The notes beneath the pieces are model-generated. The model did not search any database. It saw only the letters and a list, made by a program, of their open reading frames with translations, and had not been told where the DNA came from. The position numbers and the translations under genes were made by a program. A DNA stretch of 64,000 nt, from contig OX424566.1 of the NCBI GenBank assembly GCA_949152475.1, positions 11,927,177 to 11,991,176 on the forward strand, written 5' to 3'. Source of the DNA: Terebella lapidaria (taxonomy: Eukaryota; Annelida; Polychaeta; Terebellida; Terebellidae). Every line of letters starts with the position of its first letter. The first letter of the stretch is position 1. Positions 1 to 10,205 of this stretch are shown in pieces.

Positions 1-110
1 CCTATGGAGATTTTCCCCTCCCAGTGTTTCCCGATGGTCTTCTTCGTTTTCTCCTTCTGGTCCCGAGGCTGCTCCGTTTTCCCGAGGAATATTTTTTTCG
101 TGTACTTCAT
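1..110 (-). CDS. Partial basic protein of a Polinton-like element, 3' end outside window
   Basis: An ATG at 108-110 opens a frame that stays open for about 36 codons to the window edge. The visible peptide is very rich in Lys and Arg (it begins MKYTKKIF). Its start codon overlaps the TGA stop of the upstream 92-residue gene in an ATGA arrangement. In related elements a small basic core-like or minor structural protein often sits among the packaging genes, so that role is possible but only inferred. No domain is recognisable in the fragment. Confidence 0.4.
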   Translation of the reverse strand, partial: MKYTKKIFLGKTEQPRDQKEKTKKTIGKHWEGKISI

Positions 111-385
111 AGCCCGAGCAACTCTTCTTTGTGGCTGTCCAGTACTTTGAGAAGACGACCGGCGTATCTCCTCACCAGACTCCTCTTATACCTCAGTGTG
201 TGGTTCTGCTTTCCGAGATGGGCGATGAATTTCTGCTGTTGGCCGAGGTCCGCTAGCCTGGTCAGGTTGTAGGCGACTTCCACCAGGATACGTGTCTGGT
301 CCGGAGTTACCGTGCGTAGGAGAGCTTTCTGTTGATCCGTCGGTGTTGTGAGCAGTAACTGTAGGAAGTCCTTCCCCTCCGACAT
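107..385 (-). CDS. Small conserved Polinton-type protein, 92 residues
   Basis: The frame begins at an ATG at 383-385 and ends at TGA 107-109. The protein starts MSEGKDFLQLLLTTPTDQQ and has a QKALLRTVTPDQ segment, followed by a basic half with KRSLVRRYA. This pattern (a Gln/Leu-rich start, a 'TPxQ' turn, then a basic helix) matches a small uncharacterised protein I recall from animal Maverick/Polinton elements. Its function is unknown to me. A TATAAATA box lies about 40 bp upstream at 422-433. It sits between the ATPase gene and the truncated basic protein, all on the same strand, as expected for an element gene cluster. Confidence 0.6.
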   Translation of the reverse strand: MSEGKDFLQLLLTTPTDQQKALLRTVTPDQTRILVEVAYNLTRLADLGQQQKFIAHLGKQNHTLRYKRSLVRRYAGRLLKVLDSHKEELLGL

Positions 386-421
386 CCTCGAGTCGAATGA
401 AGTATCCTCTCGGCGATCACC

Positions 422-433
422 CCTATTTATAGG
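422..433 (-). promoter_or_regulatory. TATA box of the 92-residue gene
   Basis: Minus-strand CCTATAAATAGG lies about 40 bp before the ATG at 385. The same 12-mer occurs before the ATPase gene. It overlaps the last few codons of the ATPase frame, so the genes are tightly packed. Confidence 0.6.
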
Positions 434-1041
434 GGGACGTAGGCCACCTCTACCTCCCCGGGAAACACGTGCCCGAACAACTTACGTTCCGAGGAACTGT
501 GCGGGCTGAGATCCACCACCAGATAGTTGTAAGGTTCCCGCATGCAGTCTTGGTAGGCTTCCGTCAGGGTTTTCCCTAGGCCTATTTGACGTCCGAGGTA
601 TTGAATCTGGGAAAAGTCTCGAGGATTCTTGAACAGGACGAGGTAGTGACAGTTGAGGTTGATGGTACGAGCGCATTTTCCTTGATGAAACATATTCTGG
701 TTGATGTAAATCACCGTGATGTTCAAGTGGTGGGACCCCCGAACGAAGAGTCTCTGTACTTCCTCGCTCTTGACCACGTCGTCCATGAGGTCGTCGAGCA
801 CGATGAGAACGGGGGGCCCGTCCGCGAATCGTTCCACATCCGACGGGGAAGGCAGGTCTCTATGGAAGGTGACGTCCATGTCCTCGAAGGCGGGCTGCCA
901 GACTCCGTAGCAGTACATGACTTTGGCCGGGGGAGGACTAAGGAGAACGCGGCGGTGCCTCAAAAGTTTCTTCACCCACGACGTTTTCCCGCTCTGGGTT
1001 ACTCCCGACAAACAGATGGTGGTAGGACATACGAACTTCAT
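427..1041 (-). CDS. Polinton/adintovirus-type packaging ATPase (FtsK/HerA, A32-like)
   Basis: An uninterrupted 204-residue frame starts with ATG at 1039-1041. The Walker A motif GVTQSGKTSW is at about residues 14-23. A hydrophobic strand ending in paired aspartates (VLIVLDDLMDD, about residues 78-88) forms Walker B. An IYINQN segment (about residues 111-116) fits the sensor strand. Proteins of this family are thought to pump DNA into capsids using ATP; that role is family knowledge, not shown here. About 200 residues is typical for the Polinton version. No stop or frameshift is present. A TATA box lies 45 bp upstream. Confidence 0.85.
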   Translation of the reverse strand: MKFVCPTTICLSGVTQSGKTSWVKKLLRHRRVLLSPPPAKVMYCYGVWQPAFEDMDVTFHRDLPSPSDVERFADGPPVLIVLDDLMDDVVKSEEVQRLFVRGSHHLNITVIYINQNMFHQGKCARTINLNCHYLVLFKNPRDFSQIQYLGRQIGLGKTLTEAYQDCMREPYNYLVVDLSPHSSSERKLFGHVFPGEVEVAYVPL

Positions 1042-1082
1042 GACGGTCAGATGCGTAAATGAGCCGCGGTTGGTAATGTCTC

Positions 1083-1094
1083 CCTATTTATAGG
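1083..1094 (-). promoter_or_regulatory. TATA box of the ATPase gene
   Basis: Minus-strand CCTATAAATAGG lies about 45 bp upstream of the ATPase ATG. It is identical to the element before the 92-residue gene. Confidence 0.6.
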
Positions 1095-1405
1095 AAAAGG
1101 GACGTCAACGTTTCCACGACGTCTTTGAGCAAGCTGGGATATTCGTACCGGGAGTGCGTGAAACAGAGCCATTTATAAACCGTCTGGCTACTTTCGAAAA
1201 TACGGTTGTAGCACTTCATCACGGGACGCCTGATTTCCGGGTGGGCTCTACCCACATCTCTCGCGAAAACCTCCAAGACCATCAGACGTTGCGGCGTTAC
1301 TTTTCCGTCCTGGAATACACCTCTAGCTATACCCTCGAAAGCCTCCGGGGTGTCGACTCGGGCTACTATCAGATCCCAATCGGCCGGTTTCACGAAAGCG
1401 TCCAT
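1088..1405 (-). CDS. Unknown 105-residue protein of the Polinton-like element
   Basis: The frame runs upstream of 1405, but the first sensible ATG (MDAFVKPADWDLIV) is at 1403-1405. It lies about 50 bp downstream of a TATATAAG box, so this start is preferred. The rest is a soluble, mixed-charge sequence (TPEAFEGIARGVF, RPVMKCYNRIFESS) ending in a hydrophobic tail, with no signal peptide or membrane helix. I do not recognise the family. Position, strand and promoter spacing match the neighbouring element genes, so it is probably an accessory or minor structural gene, but that is inference. Confidence 0.55.
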   Translation of the reverse strand: MDAFVKPADWDLIVARVDTPEAFEGIARGVFQDGKVTPQRLMVLEVFARDVGRAHPEIRRPVMKCYNRIFESSQTVYKWLCFTHSRYEYPSLLKDVVETLTSLFL

Positions 1406-1450
1406 CCTCCAAGAAGGTCGGGCTCCGAATGAGGCGGGTCTCGCCGCGGA

Positions 1451-1466
1451 CCCCCTTATATACCCC
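1451..1466 (-). promoter_or_regulatory. TATA box of the 105-residue gene
   Basis: Minus-strand GGGTATATAAGGGGG lies about 50 bp before the ATG at 1405, the same spacing as at the other element genes. Confidence 0.5.
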
Positions 1467-1540
1467 CAGGATCCCTCAATTTTTCGTATATTTAAATACA
1501 ATGTCATTGAACGATCTGAAAAGTACTCTAATTCGAACAT

Positions 1541-2560
1541 TTTTCTCTCCGGTTCGCCTCAAATATTCCCTGGTTTGACCGATTTTTATTATGGTTTGCT
1601 CAAAATATTTTCTGGTTTGATTTTTTTTTTTTTTTCTGAAAAACGCGTTTCCCATTTAAATACAACGTTATTGAACGATCCGAAAAGTGCGCTCATTCGT
1701 TCAAAATATTTCCTAGTTTGACAGTTTTTTTCTTCCCGAATTGCATAAAATATTGCCTGGATTGACCGTTTTTTCTTCTGAATTGCCCGAAATATTTTCT
1801 AGTTTGATCGTTTTTCATTCCGATTTGACTGAAATGTTCCATGGTTCGAACATGTTACCCTTAATTTTAACTGTTTCCACCCGCTTACTCGTGTATTTAT
1901 GCGTGTGTTTCCCGCAAATAACGAATTACCATCTATTTTCCTGCTACCTGGTTAATACTTCGTTTCTCCGATTCGCTCATTTGACTTCATTTCATTTCAA
2001 ATATTGTTTATGAATGATCTAAAAAGCATTCTCATTCGAGCATTTTGTCTTCAGGTTTGCCTAAAATATCTCCTAGTTCGATCCTTTTTTCTTCTACTTC
2101 GCTCGAAATAGTTTCTGGTTTGACCAATTTTTATTTTGGTTATAGAATTTTTCAGCGCGCTTTCTACATTTTATTTTCCGAAAAAGGCGTTTCCCATTTA
2201 AATACAATGTTATTGAACGATCTAAAAAGCATTCTCATTCGACCATTTTTTCTTCTGATTTACATAAAATATTTCCTGGTTTGACCGTTTTTTCTTCTGA
2301 TTTCCCCGAAATATTTCCTGGTTTGACCGTTTTTTCTACTGATTTGACTAAAATGTTCTTTGTTTTGACAATTTTATTCTACCGTCTAGTAAAATTTCCC
2401 CCAAGTTTTCACCGCATTTCATCACTACATTTCTGTTTAGAGTCCGCGTTAATTTCCTGGTTTAATTTTGAGAGCTATCCTATTCACTCATCGCAATGTT
2501 TTTTTCTAATGATCGGATGTCCCCATTATGTATAGATAAGTCGATCTGAATTTATCCACT
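1541..2560. repeat. AT-rich degenerate tandem repeat inside the element
   Basis: About 1 kb is built from variants of 'aaatatttcctggtttgac' followed by T-rich 'cgttttttcttctga'. A longer block beginning 'cccatttaaatacaa' recurs near 1650 and 2190, and a related block near 1995 retains only its 'gaacgatctaaaaagc'-like part. Open frames here are short and low-complexity (Phe/Leu/Ser) and are not believable genes. The stretch separates the packaging genes from the polymerase. About 250 bp more of AT-rich sequence with no gene follows, up to 2810. Confidence 0.6.
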
Positions 2561-2810
2561 CGTTTATAATTTCGAAAGCGAGATCATTTATTAGCAACGG
2601 AAACATTTGCATGCAGATCAAACCCGTGTACCGAATATGTATACTACGTACATACAAAATCTACATCTAGTATTTACAGAAATTTGTACAGAAATCCATG
2701 GACGAGTTATATACAAATAGTACATATAATAATATACATTTACAGATGTAACATTTACAAATTAACGAATGGATGGGATATATACATTCACGCTGTAACG
2801 TGGGAAACAT

Positions 2811-5800
2811 TTAAAATCCATAAGGTACAGTGTTCATGTTAGGCAAAATTCTTCTTTTGGTGTATACGATCCCATACGCCTTCGTCTGAGAAACATTCAG
2901 AACTTTGTATGTGTGCTTGTCGCGGGTGATGTGCCGAGGGTTCGTGACGCTGAGTGTCTCCTTTCGCTGATCCAGGAGCAGTTCCCGTATGGCGGCGAAG
3001 TTAATGACTCGGCTGTTCGCGTAGTTTAGGCTGAAGCCTCGAACTTTAACCGTTTCAGCGCCGTCGTCCTCACGGTACCCGTAGTTTTTCGGACCACCGC
3101 TTAGAAATTCCACGATATGGTGGCCGGGACGTAGCTCACTGGTCAGATCGCCGAGGTAGTCTCCGAGCCGGAGGTTGACCTTGCCATCGTCCACGTAGAT
3201 GACGCTGTCGGTGTCGTAATATAGACACCTGTCTCCCAAATTATCGAGCACGTTATACAAACGAAGGCGGGCCCAGCAGGTCGTGAACGTCGCAATATAG
3301 ATGTTCGTCGTCTGCTCCGGGGCCAGGAAGTCGCTCTTCGTCTCGTACTCCATCTGAACGAGTTGGTCGGTCATGATGTGGAAGTCCTTGACCTCGATGG
3401 ACTGGTCCAGCAACATGGAGTAGAAGGCGTTGAGATCCGTCACGAATTTACACTTCCTCAGGTTTGGGCGCTGGGCAAACTTCCCCTGTATAAAAAAAAT
3501 ATTTTATGAAAAATAGCATAATGTACACACGCATACACTCGTGCATAGTGCAAATATCCGTTTGGACTTACCCAGAAACTATTCAACATCAGTTTCGCCA
3601 AGGAACGTAGACCTGGGTTCTTCTCGATGTTTTCCGGATCGAGTTTGATCCCCTCGTGCTCCTCGTACTCCCTGATGTAGCGGGCCTTGTCCACGTCCGT
3701 CACGCACCACGCCGGCCAGCCGGATGCCTCCTGCTTCAATTTCAAGAAAGTGTTCACGTACTCCGTGAACAGGCCTCCGGACTTGGTTTCTGGGTCGTAC
3801 TGGGACGTCTCCGACCAGTGGTACACCTCGTACACATCCAGCACTCGATAGCCTTTCTCCAGGGCTTTCAAGATCTCCGGAATGCACCAGGTTCCGGTGA
3901 AGGCCCTCTCCCGGTCACCGCAGTTGCACTCGCTCTGGCTGTGTTCCTCAGAACACTTGCTGCAGAGAGCAAAGTGCAGCTTGCCATCCGAGGAACGACA
4001 GGGGAGGACGGGGTGGTACAGTCCACGAGGGGGTAGAATCTTTATCTGTAATGGAAATACGTAAAATAATAATAAATTTACCCATCGTCAGGACTATACA
4101 ACGGATATATAGGTTAAATTATGGGGTAAAATTCGTTACCTTGGCGATGCCGAAGTAATGGTCCAGGGGCTGAAAGTCCCTTACGATAACCTCGGGATGA
4201 CCTACTGGGTACCGGCACTGCTTATTCACGGAGGGGTATAGGGAAGTAAAGTCCGCGTACTGGATGGTCTGGCCAGGTTGAACTTCGTAGTGCAGACGCG
4301 TCGCGTTCGTTCTCCCGCCGAAGAAGCTGTCCCGCGGGTTGAGGCGCTCGAATACCTCGATATCAACTATAATTGAAGTAGGTAAATATTAGTCGAACGA
4401 AAATGGAGGGTGAAAATATGCCACTAGTGTTATAAAATTGAACAAACCGGGTGGTGGGTTGGCATCGTATTCGTGCTCCCAAATGCTGACGACCGTATAC
4501 CCTCGTTGGCGCAGGAAGTCCGCCTTGTTCAAGGTCTTCTGGTAGAGGACTTCGGCCGTCTCACCCGTCTTGGGCAATGCCACGTTCCTCTGGGTAACGC
4601 ATTTCGGGCACCCGTGGTACAGGCAGCCGTTGAATTCGTAGCAAACGCGTCCATCCGCGCGGTAGCCGTCCACCTTGTACCTGCTCCCGGGAATGCGGTA
4701 CTCCCCGTCGGCGGACAGGGCGTGCCGAATGGGACCGTCCGTCAATTCTCGGTACCTGTAAGAAATTAAAAGTCATTCCCGTGTCCTCCGGATGGCTTGC
4801 ATGCTTTCACCCCGAATACGGATACGTACCCGAGCCAATACATGCTCTTGGCGCTGAAATTGTCGGAGGGGGTGTGGTCGGACTGGGCCATGGGAGCGCT
4901 CACGAATGTCTTGCTCAATATTGTTTCCGTCACCTCGGTGCCGTGCCTGTACATCTTACCGCCCTTGAAGGACATGAGAGAGGGCCGGGTCTCGCGGTTT
5001 TCGGAGGCAGCCTGAAAAATCATTACGAGAAAATAAATGCGGCTGGAATAACAGATGGTTAGTGTAATTATAGCAGCAATGTACAATTATAGCAGCGTCA
5101 TTAAAAATAGTACCTCGAGCTGGTCGGAGGCGGTGATGCCTTCCCAAGCCTCGGTGTAAAAACACGACTTGTACACGGCCATGCACACGCTGGCGACGGT
5201 CACGTACTGGAAGGGGTCCACTCCCGTGATATCCAACATCAATTTCCTAAAGATGAGGGATGCCTTCTTCAGGATAACGACGTCGTTGGCGCAATACCTG
5301 CGCATTTCCCGGCGAAAGTCGAAGACATGTCCCCGTTTGGACTCGAGCCACTCTAGCAGTTCACGGCGCTCGGCCGGTGACTTGGAGTCCACGCCGTAGT
5401 ACGAGGGGTCGGGATAGGGACCTGGAAAGTTTTATCAATCTATTACCATCAATACAGTCAGATTTTGATGATGCCATAACAAACTTACAACATCTTGCAA
5501 GCCCGACCAAATAATTTACCCAAATACACACTGGCGTCATCGGGACAGACGTGCGTTAAATTATGTAGTTGTTTATATAGTTTACCATATTTTCCGCGTA
5601 TATTTACCCGAACAGCTAAACCTACCGACGTAATCCTGGTTGTCCGGCAGATTGAAAAAGTGGGGGAAATCCCCTTTCTGGCCCTCGAAACCGAATGCTT
5701 TGGGGAGTTTGGCCAGACCCATGGGGAAAAAATTCAGGGTGTCCACCAGTCGCATGTCCAGCTTGCTGTGAATGTCCACGCTCATGATCTTGGACCCTTG

Positions 5801-7658
5801 GTAGATAGGTTCGAAGCTTATGCCGTTCTCTACCATGTAACGAAGCAAAAAATGTCCGTCATATCCCTGTAAAATATAAAATGGAATAACGAAAATATTA
5901 GGGTGAAAACACGGAATGTAAAAACTCGAAATCCCGGCGGTGAGTATACCTTCAGGTTGTGGGCGAAGACTCGAGCCCCCTTGTTTTCCTCGCTGAAAAG
6001 CCACTGCCCGAAGTCTTGCAGAGTGGAGTCACCCGTAAACGCGACACGTGGTCCGCAGGTATCGCACTCCTGTCCGTCGTCTTTCCCCTCGCACGCGCGG
6101 CAGACCTAGCATTATAATGGACATACCGGTACAGTACAGCGTTAAAATAAAGCCCAAGAAATAGTAATCACGTTAGACATATTTTTATAATACTAATGGT
6201 ATCTATTAGAATAGAACATATACCTTTTCGGCGACGACGAAGTTTGGGATGTGTTCCCCGTCCAGGATCATGCACTCGAAGTCGAAGAATATCATCTTCT
6301 TCAGCGGTTTTTTCTTCTCCACCGCGCGGAGGTAACACTTGTGACTGTCTATGGGTACCGACGAATTGCAGGATTTGCAAAAGTATTCGTGGCACCGGTG
6401 GGACTTAAGGCTTTCCACGATTTTGAGGCACTCCGTGCATTTCTGGCGACGACTGCAGACGGACTTTTCCTTCTTCTCCCCGTTAGCTCGCAGGTGGCGG
6501 TCGTAGCAACCTCGGCTGTGGAAGACGAAGTGGCACGAGTCGCACGTGATATCGTCAGAACCCCTGGAGCAATCCGCCGACTTGCAGAGGCTGCACACGC
6601 CTTCGCACTTGTGCTTAGATTTCTGTTTGTAGGCTCTGAGACAGCGGGGGCAGAAGTAGTGTTCACCCAGGAAGCCCGTCACGCTGTTGATGGCGTGGTA
6701 ATGATCGCCCGTGAAGTAGAGGTAGTACACGGGCCGTCCGTCGTTACTCAGCTTTGTCGGGTAGATTATCCTGAAGCGGAGTAAATTTATTTAAAACTTT
6801 GGTATATTTAAAACTTCGGTACAAATAAATAATAAACGGAGGTATCTAAAAATATGATGTGTATAATAATGCGGATCCGAATTATAAAGAAGAAATATAT
6901 TCGAGTGGATATTTTAAATACCTATTTCCCGTCTCCGCGCCGAACACGACCACCTCCGCGTTAAGAACCGTCTCGAAGGCCGGTAGACAGTCTAGACCGC
7001 AGGGCTGTCTCGTGGATACTCCCGCCTCGGCGTGAAGATCGTGAGCTCTTCGCGTTTGAGTCTTCTTCTTATCTTTCCGTGTGTTCTGGTATTCATAGGC
7101 ACTCATACCCCCCTGTTTGTACCGATGGTACCCCTCGCACACCGCCAAGGCCCTGGCCATGCAGAGCTCGTCCGTATTTTCAATCCTCACGACCGATTTT
7201 TTTGAGGTTATTGCCTCTTCCCTGTTCGTCATTTTCGTTCGACCGCCCCCGCGAGGCAGGCGGATAACGCCGACGATTATTCTCAGGGACTCGTCGAAGG
7301 CCAGAGTTTGATAGGATTGGAGTGTTTTCTCCACGGCCCCCCAAATCGCGTCGGGAGTCATGTCCCAAATCCTCCTGAGGGACACGATGATGTCCCCGTG
7401 GGTGAGCACGCGGTGGCCGATGTGGATACGTATGAGATCATCGGGGTTGGCTCCTTCCGCCAGGATATGGGTAATCAAACCTTCCCATACAGCGTTCATT
7501 TCCCTCTCCATATCGATCAACCTTCTACCTTCCCACTGATTGTCGGGGAACACGATCTCGTAAGAGAAATCCGTGGCCGCATCCCTGTACCGTCTCAACA
7601 CCCGACGTCCGAATACGCCTTTGTTCCCGCTGACGAACTTGAAGTTTCGCTCTGCCAT
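2811..7658 (-). CDS. pPolB: Protein-primed family-B DNA polymerase of a Polinton-like element, ten exons
   Basis: Exons (minus strand): 7658-6922, 6770-6224, 6105-5950, 5866-5626, 5421-5114, 5011-4830, 4755-4448, 4366-4140, 4045-3572 and 3485-2811. Every junction is GT-AG and keeps phase, giving 1284 codons with no internal stop. Visible features in order: an N-terminal element-specific region with a CMARAL motif (about residue 166), a Cys/His-rich zinc-binding zone (about 286-390), exonuclease Exo I FFDFEC (about 407), Exo II with YDGHF at the start of exon 4, an EFNGCLYHGC insertion (exon 7), polymerase motif A DFTSLYPS (about 865), motif B LNSFW/GKF split by the last intron, and motif C YYDTDS (about 1149). 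The family replicates linear DNA from a protein primer. The ATG at 7658 is preferred because a TATA box lies 52 bp upstream. Nine introns of 74-204 bp are unusual in this family. Confidence 0.85.
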
Positions 7659-7710
7659 GTTGTCGGTCCGAATGTTGAGACAGGAATGAGAAAAGCGTTT
7701 GACGCCGTCG

Positions 7711-7720
7711 TATTTATAGA
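7711..7720 (-). promoter_or_regulatory. TATA box of the polymerase gene
   Basis: Minus-strand TCTATAAATA lies 52 bp upstream of the ATG at 7658. This argues against starting the protein at the upstream in-frame ATG near 7757. Confidence 0.5.
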
Positions 7721-7760
7721 GGAAGCGCGGCGTCACTTCTATTTTTAAATATGACATCAC

Positions 7761-9901
7761 GTTCTATATTTAGAACATTCCGGATCCAGAAAACTGGATC
7801 AAACCGGTTCAATCTAGTTCCATCCGGTTTGAGTCATATGAATATGCAATAGGATTCGGGAAGGATTATGAAGGATTTCTATTTTTAGAGCATGTTGGAT
7901 CCAGAAAACTGGATTACACCCGTAAAATGTTACTATTTTTAATCGGTCGGAAGGACGCTTACCTTGTTTGGCAACACGGCTTCCGGTTTCCCCTTCCCCC
8001 TAGCCCTCCCCAACTCTGCGCAGTACTTCCACTTTCCTTCTAATGCGCACGTACTCCTCCCACACCCCCCACCCGACGCTTTTGAGTGCTATAATCTATG
8101 ACCCCCGGGGAGTGTATGCAACTGGTGCCCGCATCCCCCCACCCCACGCGACGCGATATTCTACGCCAGGGCCTTTAGCGTGGGTATATAGAGTAGTGAG
8201 AGAAGATGGATAAATTCATTCCAAAGTCTACGAGAACGCGACAAAATGAGGATATATTTTCAAAATATAATGTACCGTTGGGAGAGTTGATGTATGATGT
8301 GCCGAGAGAGTTTGACTCAGTCTCGCCGAGAACGCCCCGAACACGGGGATACACATTTATACGCATGCGGATCTACCTGGAGACCTCGAGCTCTAACAAA
8401 GGAAAATCGATATCCACAGCGCACACGTTCTACCAGTCAGCCAGAGGATCCGGCCCACGCCTGTCTGGAGGTTACACCCCACACACTTCAGTACAGGGCT
8501 GGTACGCGTGTACACATCAGTACCGCGCTGGGCAGTTCACAGGGCCGCCCACGCTAAATACTCAGAATACACTCGCATTGAAATGAACAATATATGACCA
8601 ATGGGAGAACATTATACGGGATTAAACCACGCACTACATTGGATTGAAAGGAGGTATATTTGATAGTTTTCGGCAGTGTAAAATGTAATCGGGCTATTCG
8701 GCGCGCGGCTGATATAACGCTCACACTACAACTTTCCCCGACTTCAATAGCCGGTGACCCGCGAGGGGATATAAAAAGTGAAAATATTACATCGTGGTGG
8801 ATGCAGACTAGAGCGTGTTACACATTGTAGGGTAAGCACGGAATGATAACTTTATTTAAAATGTTCCACCCAAGTCTGATTAGACAGAATATAGCTATGC
8901 ATTTATCCCCTTTTCCGTTTTTCGTGGAGAATATATGACTGGTTCCAACACGACATGCACTAATACAGAGATTCACTCGTTCAACATAATTTTCCGTAAT
9001 ATACACGAGCGTTGGTTCGTCTGAAAGATTGCGCTGTGCAATGGCGAGTTAAATCCTTCAATGTTCTGAGTATTTTTTACTTTGCATTGAGCCGTCGGTA
9101 CCTGCAGACAAGGGACTAAACGCGGATGGTAAACGGTTATCAGTAGCCAGATAGCCATGACGTGTGTTTGAGCCGTGAGGGTACAAGGCTACGATAACAC
9201 GCTAAGTGTCTGGTGAAAGGGAATTATATATCCCGTACCCCGATAATTCTCGAGCACTGGGCCATGGTGCCATTCAGGTTCGGGACCATTCGACCGTAGG
9301 TTCCAAGTCGCCAAGGCATACCGATTAGGCTGTGATTTAACTGCCGACTTTAACCGCGCGCCCAAAAGTACAAAAAAAACGACGAAACTTCACACGAAAA
9401 AAGGAGATATGATTTAAAACAAACTTAATTCTCTATCATACATACAAGAGTAACGGGGACAGAAACAAGATTTGTTTTAAATAGAATATTTATATGGAAT
9501 TTCATTTGCGTCACCTACCCCGTGTTTACCCGTCCTCTCAGAGTAGCAAGATAAATTTATACATGGGGAGGTTCATTACAATATCAATAATATTACTTGT
9601 ATGTCATTATTCGCCCACAATCTATTCAGTACACGTATCACTTATCGTTGAGGATAAGCTCGATGTGACTGGTTCATTCTGACAAGTTTAGAAGGGTAAC
9701 GAACATAATCGCATGATAATTTGAATGATTCGATGGTTCGGTTTTAAAAGTTGAAATAAAGTGTATAAAAGTGCGTAAAAGATTTATTTTGCGATATACA
9801 GTCATTTGTGAATATGAGTTTCCCAGTGTACATATATAACTGATACAAAGTTAAAACATACATAAGTATAACCTATACAATATGGCCTATACAATAAGCT
9901 T
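7761..9901. other. Probable right flank of the element; few features
   Basis: Two copies of 'ggatccagaaaactggat' occur near 7780 and 7880. GC-rich sequence follows at 7970-8170. A TATATAG box precedes a small plus-strand frame at 8206 (listed separately). From 8590 to 9900 I see no gene. The exact end of the Polinton-like element and its terminal repeat could not be identified because the partner end is outside the window. Confidence 0.4.
8206..8586 (+). CDS. Doubtful 126-residue open frame on the opposite strand to the element genes
   Basis: An ATG at 8206 follows a TATATAG box (8185-8191) by about 20 bp and opens 126 codons. The first half (MDKFIPKSTRTRQNEDIF, then VPLGELMYDVPREFD) looks protein-like. 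The second half is rich in Gly, Ser and Thr and looks less so. I do not recognise it. It could be a small divergent gene of the element, a first exon, or chance. It lies about 550 bp upstream of the polymerase start and is divergently oriented. Confidence 0.25.
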   Translation: MDKFIPKSTRTRQNEDIFSKYNVPLGELMYDVPREFDSVSPRTPRTRGYTFIRMRIYLETSSSNKGKSISTAHTFYQSARGSGPRLSGGYTPHTSVQGWYACTHQYRAGQFTGPPTLNTQNTLALK

Positions 9902-10205
9902 GATTGGTCCGTTTGAATGGGGTGACGCTAGTGACGTCATTTAACGAACGTGGGGGGCTCGTCTGAATCTGTACGAATTCCGGGGCTCTGATTGGTCCGT
10001 TCAAATAGGGAACGCTGGTGACGTCATTTAACGAGCGTGTGGAATGAGTTTGCACCTGTCTTGTTTCAGGGGATCTGATTGGTCCGTTCGAATAGGGAAC
10101 GCTAGTGACGTCATTTAACGAGCATGGGAGACTTGTCTGAACAAGTACGAATTTAGGGGCTCTGATTGATCCCTTTGATTAGTTGACGCTGGTGACGTCA
10201 TAATT
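9902..10205. repeat. 87-bp tandem repeat carrying ATTGG and TGACGTCA in each unit
   Basis: Four units share 'tgattggtccgtt', a short spacer, and 'gtgacgtcatttaacga'. The palindrome TGACGTCA sits at 9932, 10019, 10106 and 10193, exactly 87 bp apart. The ATTGG (inverted CCAAT) core lies about 28 bp before each palindrome. The fourth unit is degenerate (tgattga) and runs into the next repeat. Both motifs are classic CREB/ATF and NF-Y type sites, but binding is not shown. Confidence 0.75.

Noticed and set aside
586-1062. 158-codon plus-strand frame over the ATPase gene
   Set aside because: It is the antisense shadow of the ATPase frame, which has Walker motifs and a promoter; the plus frame has no recognisable features.
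6882-7760. Polymerase start at the upstream in-frame ATG near 7757
   Set aside because: A TATA box at 7711-7720 lies downstream of it and 52 bp before the ATG at 7658, matching the other element genes.
9902-10205. Retroviral LTR at the 87-bp array
   Set aside because: No TG...CA ends, primer-binding site, polypurine tract or gag/pol frame nearby.
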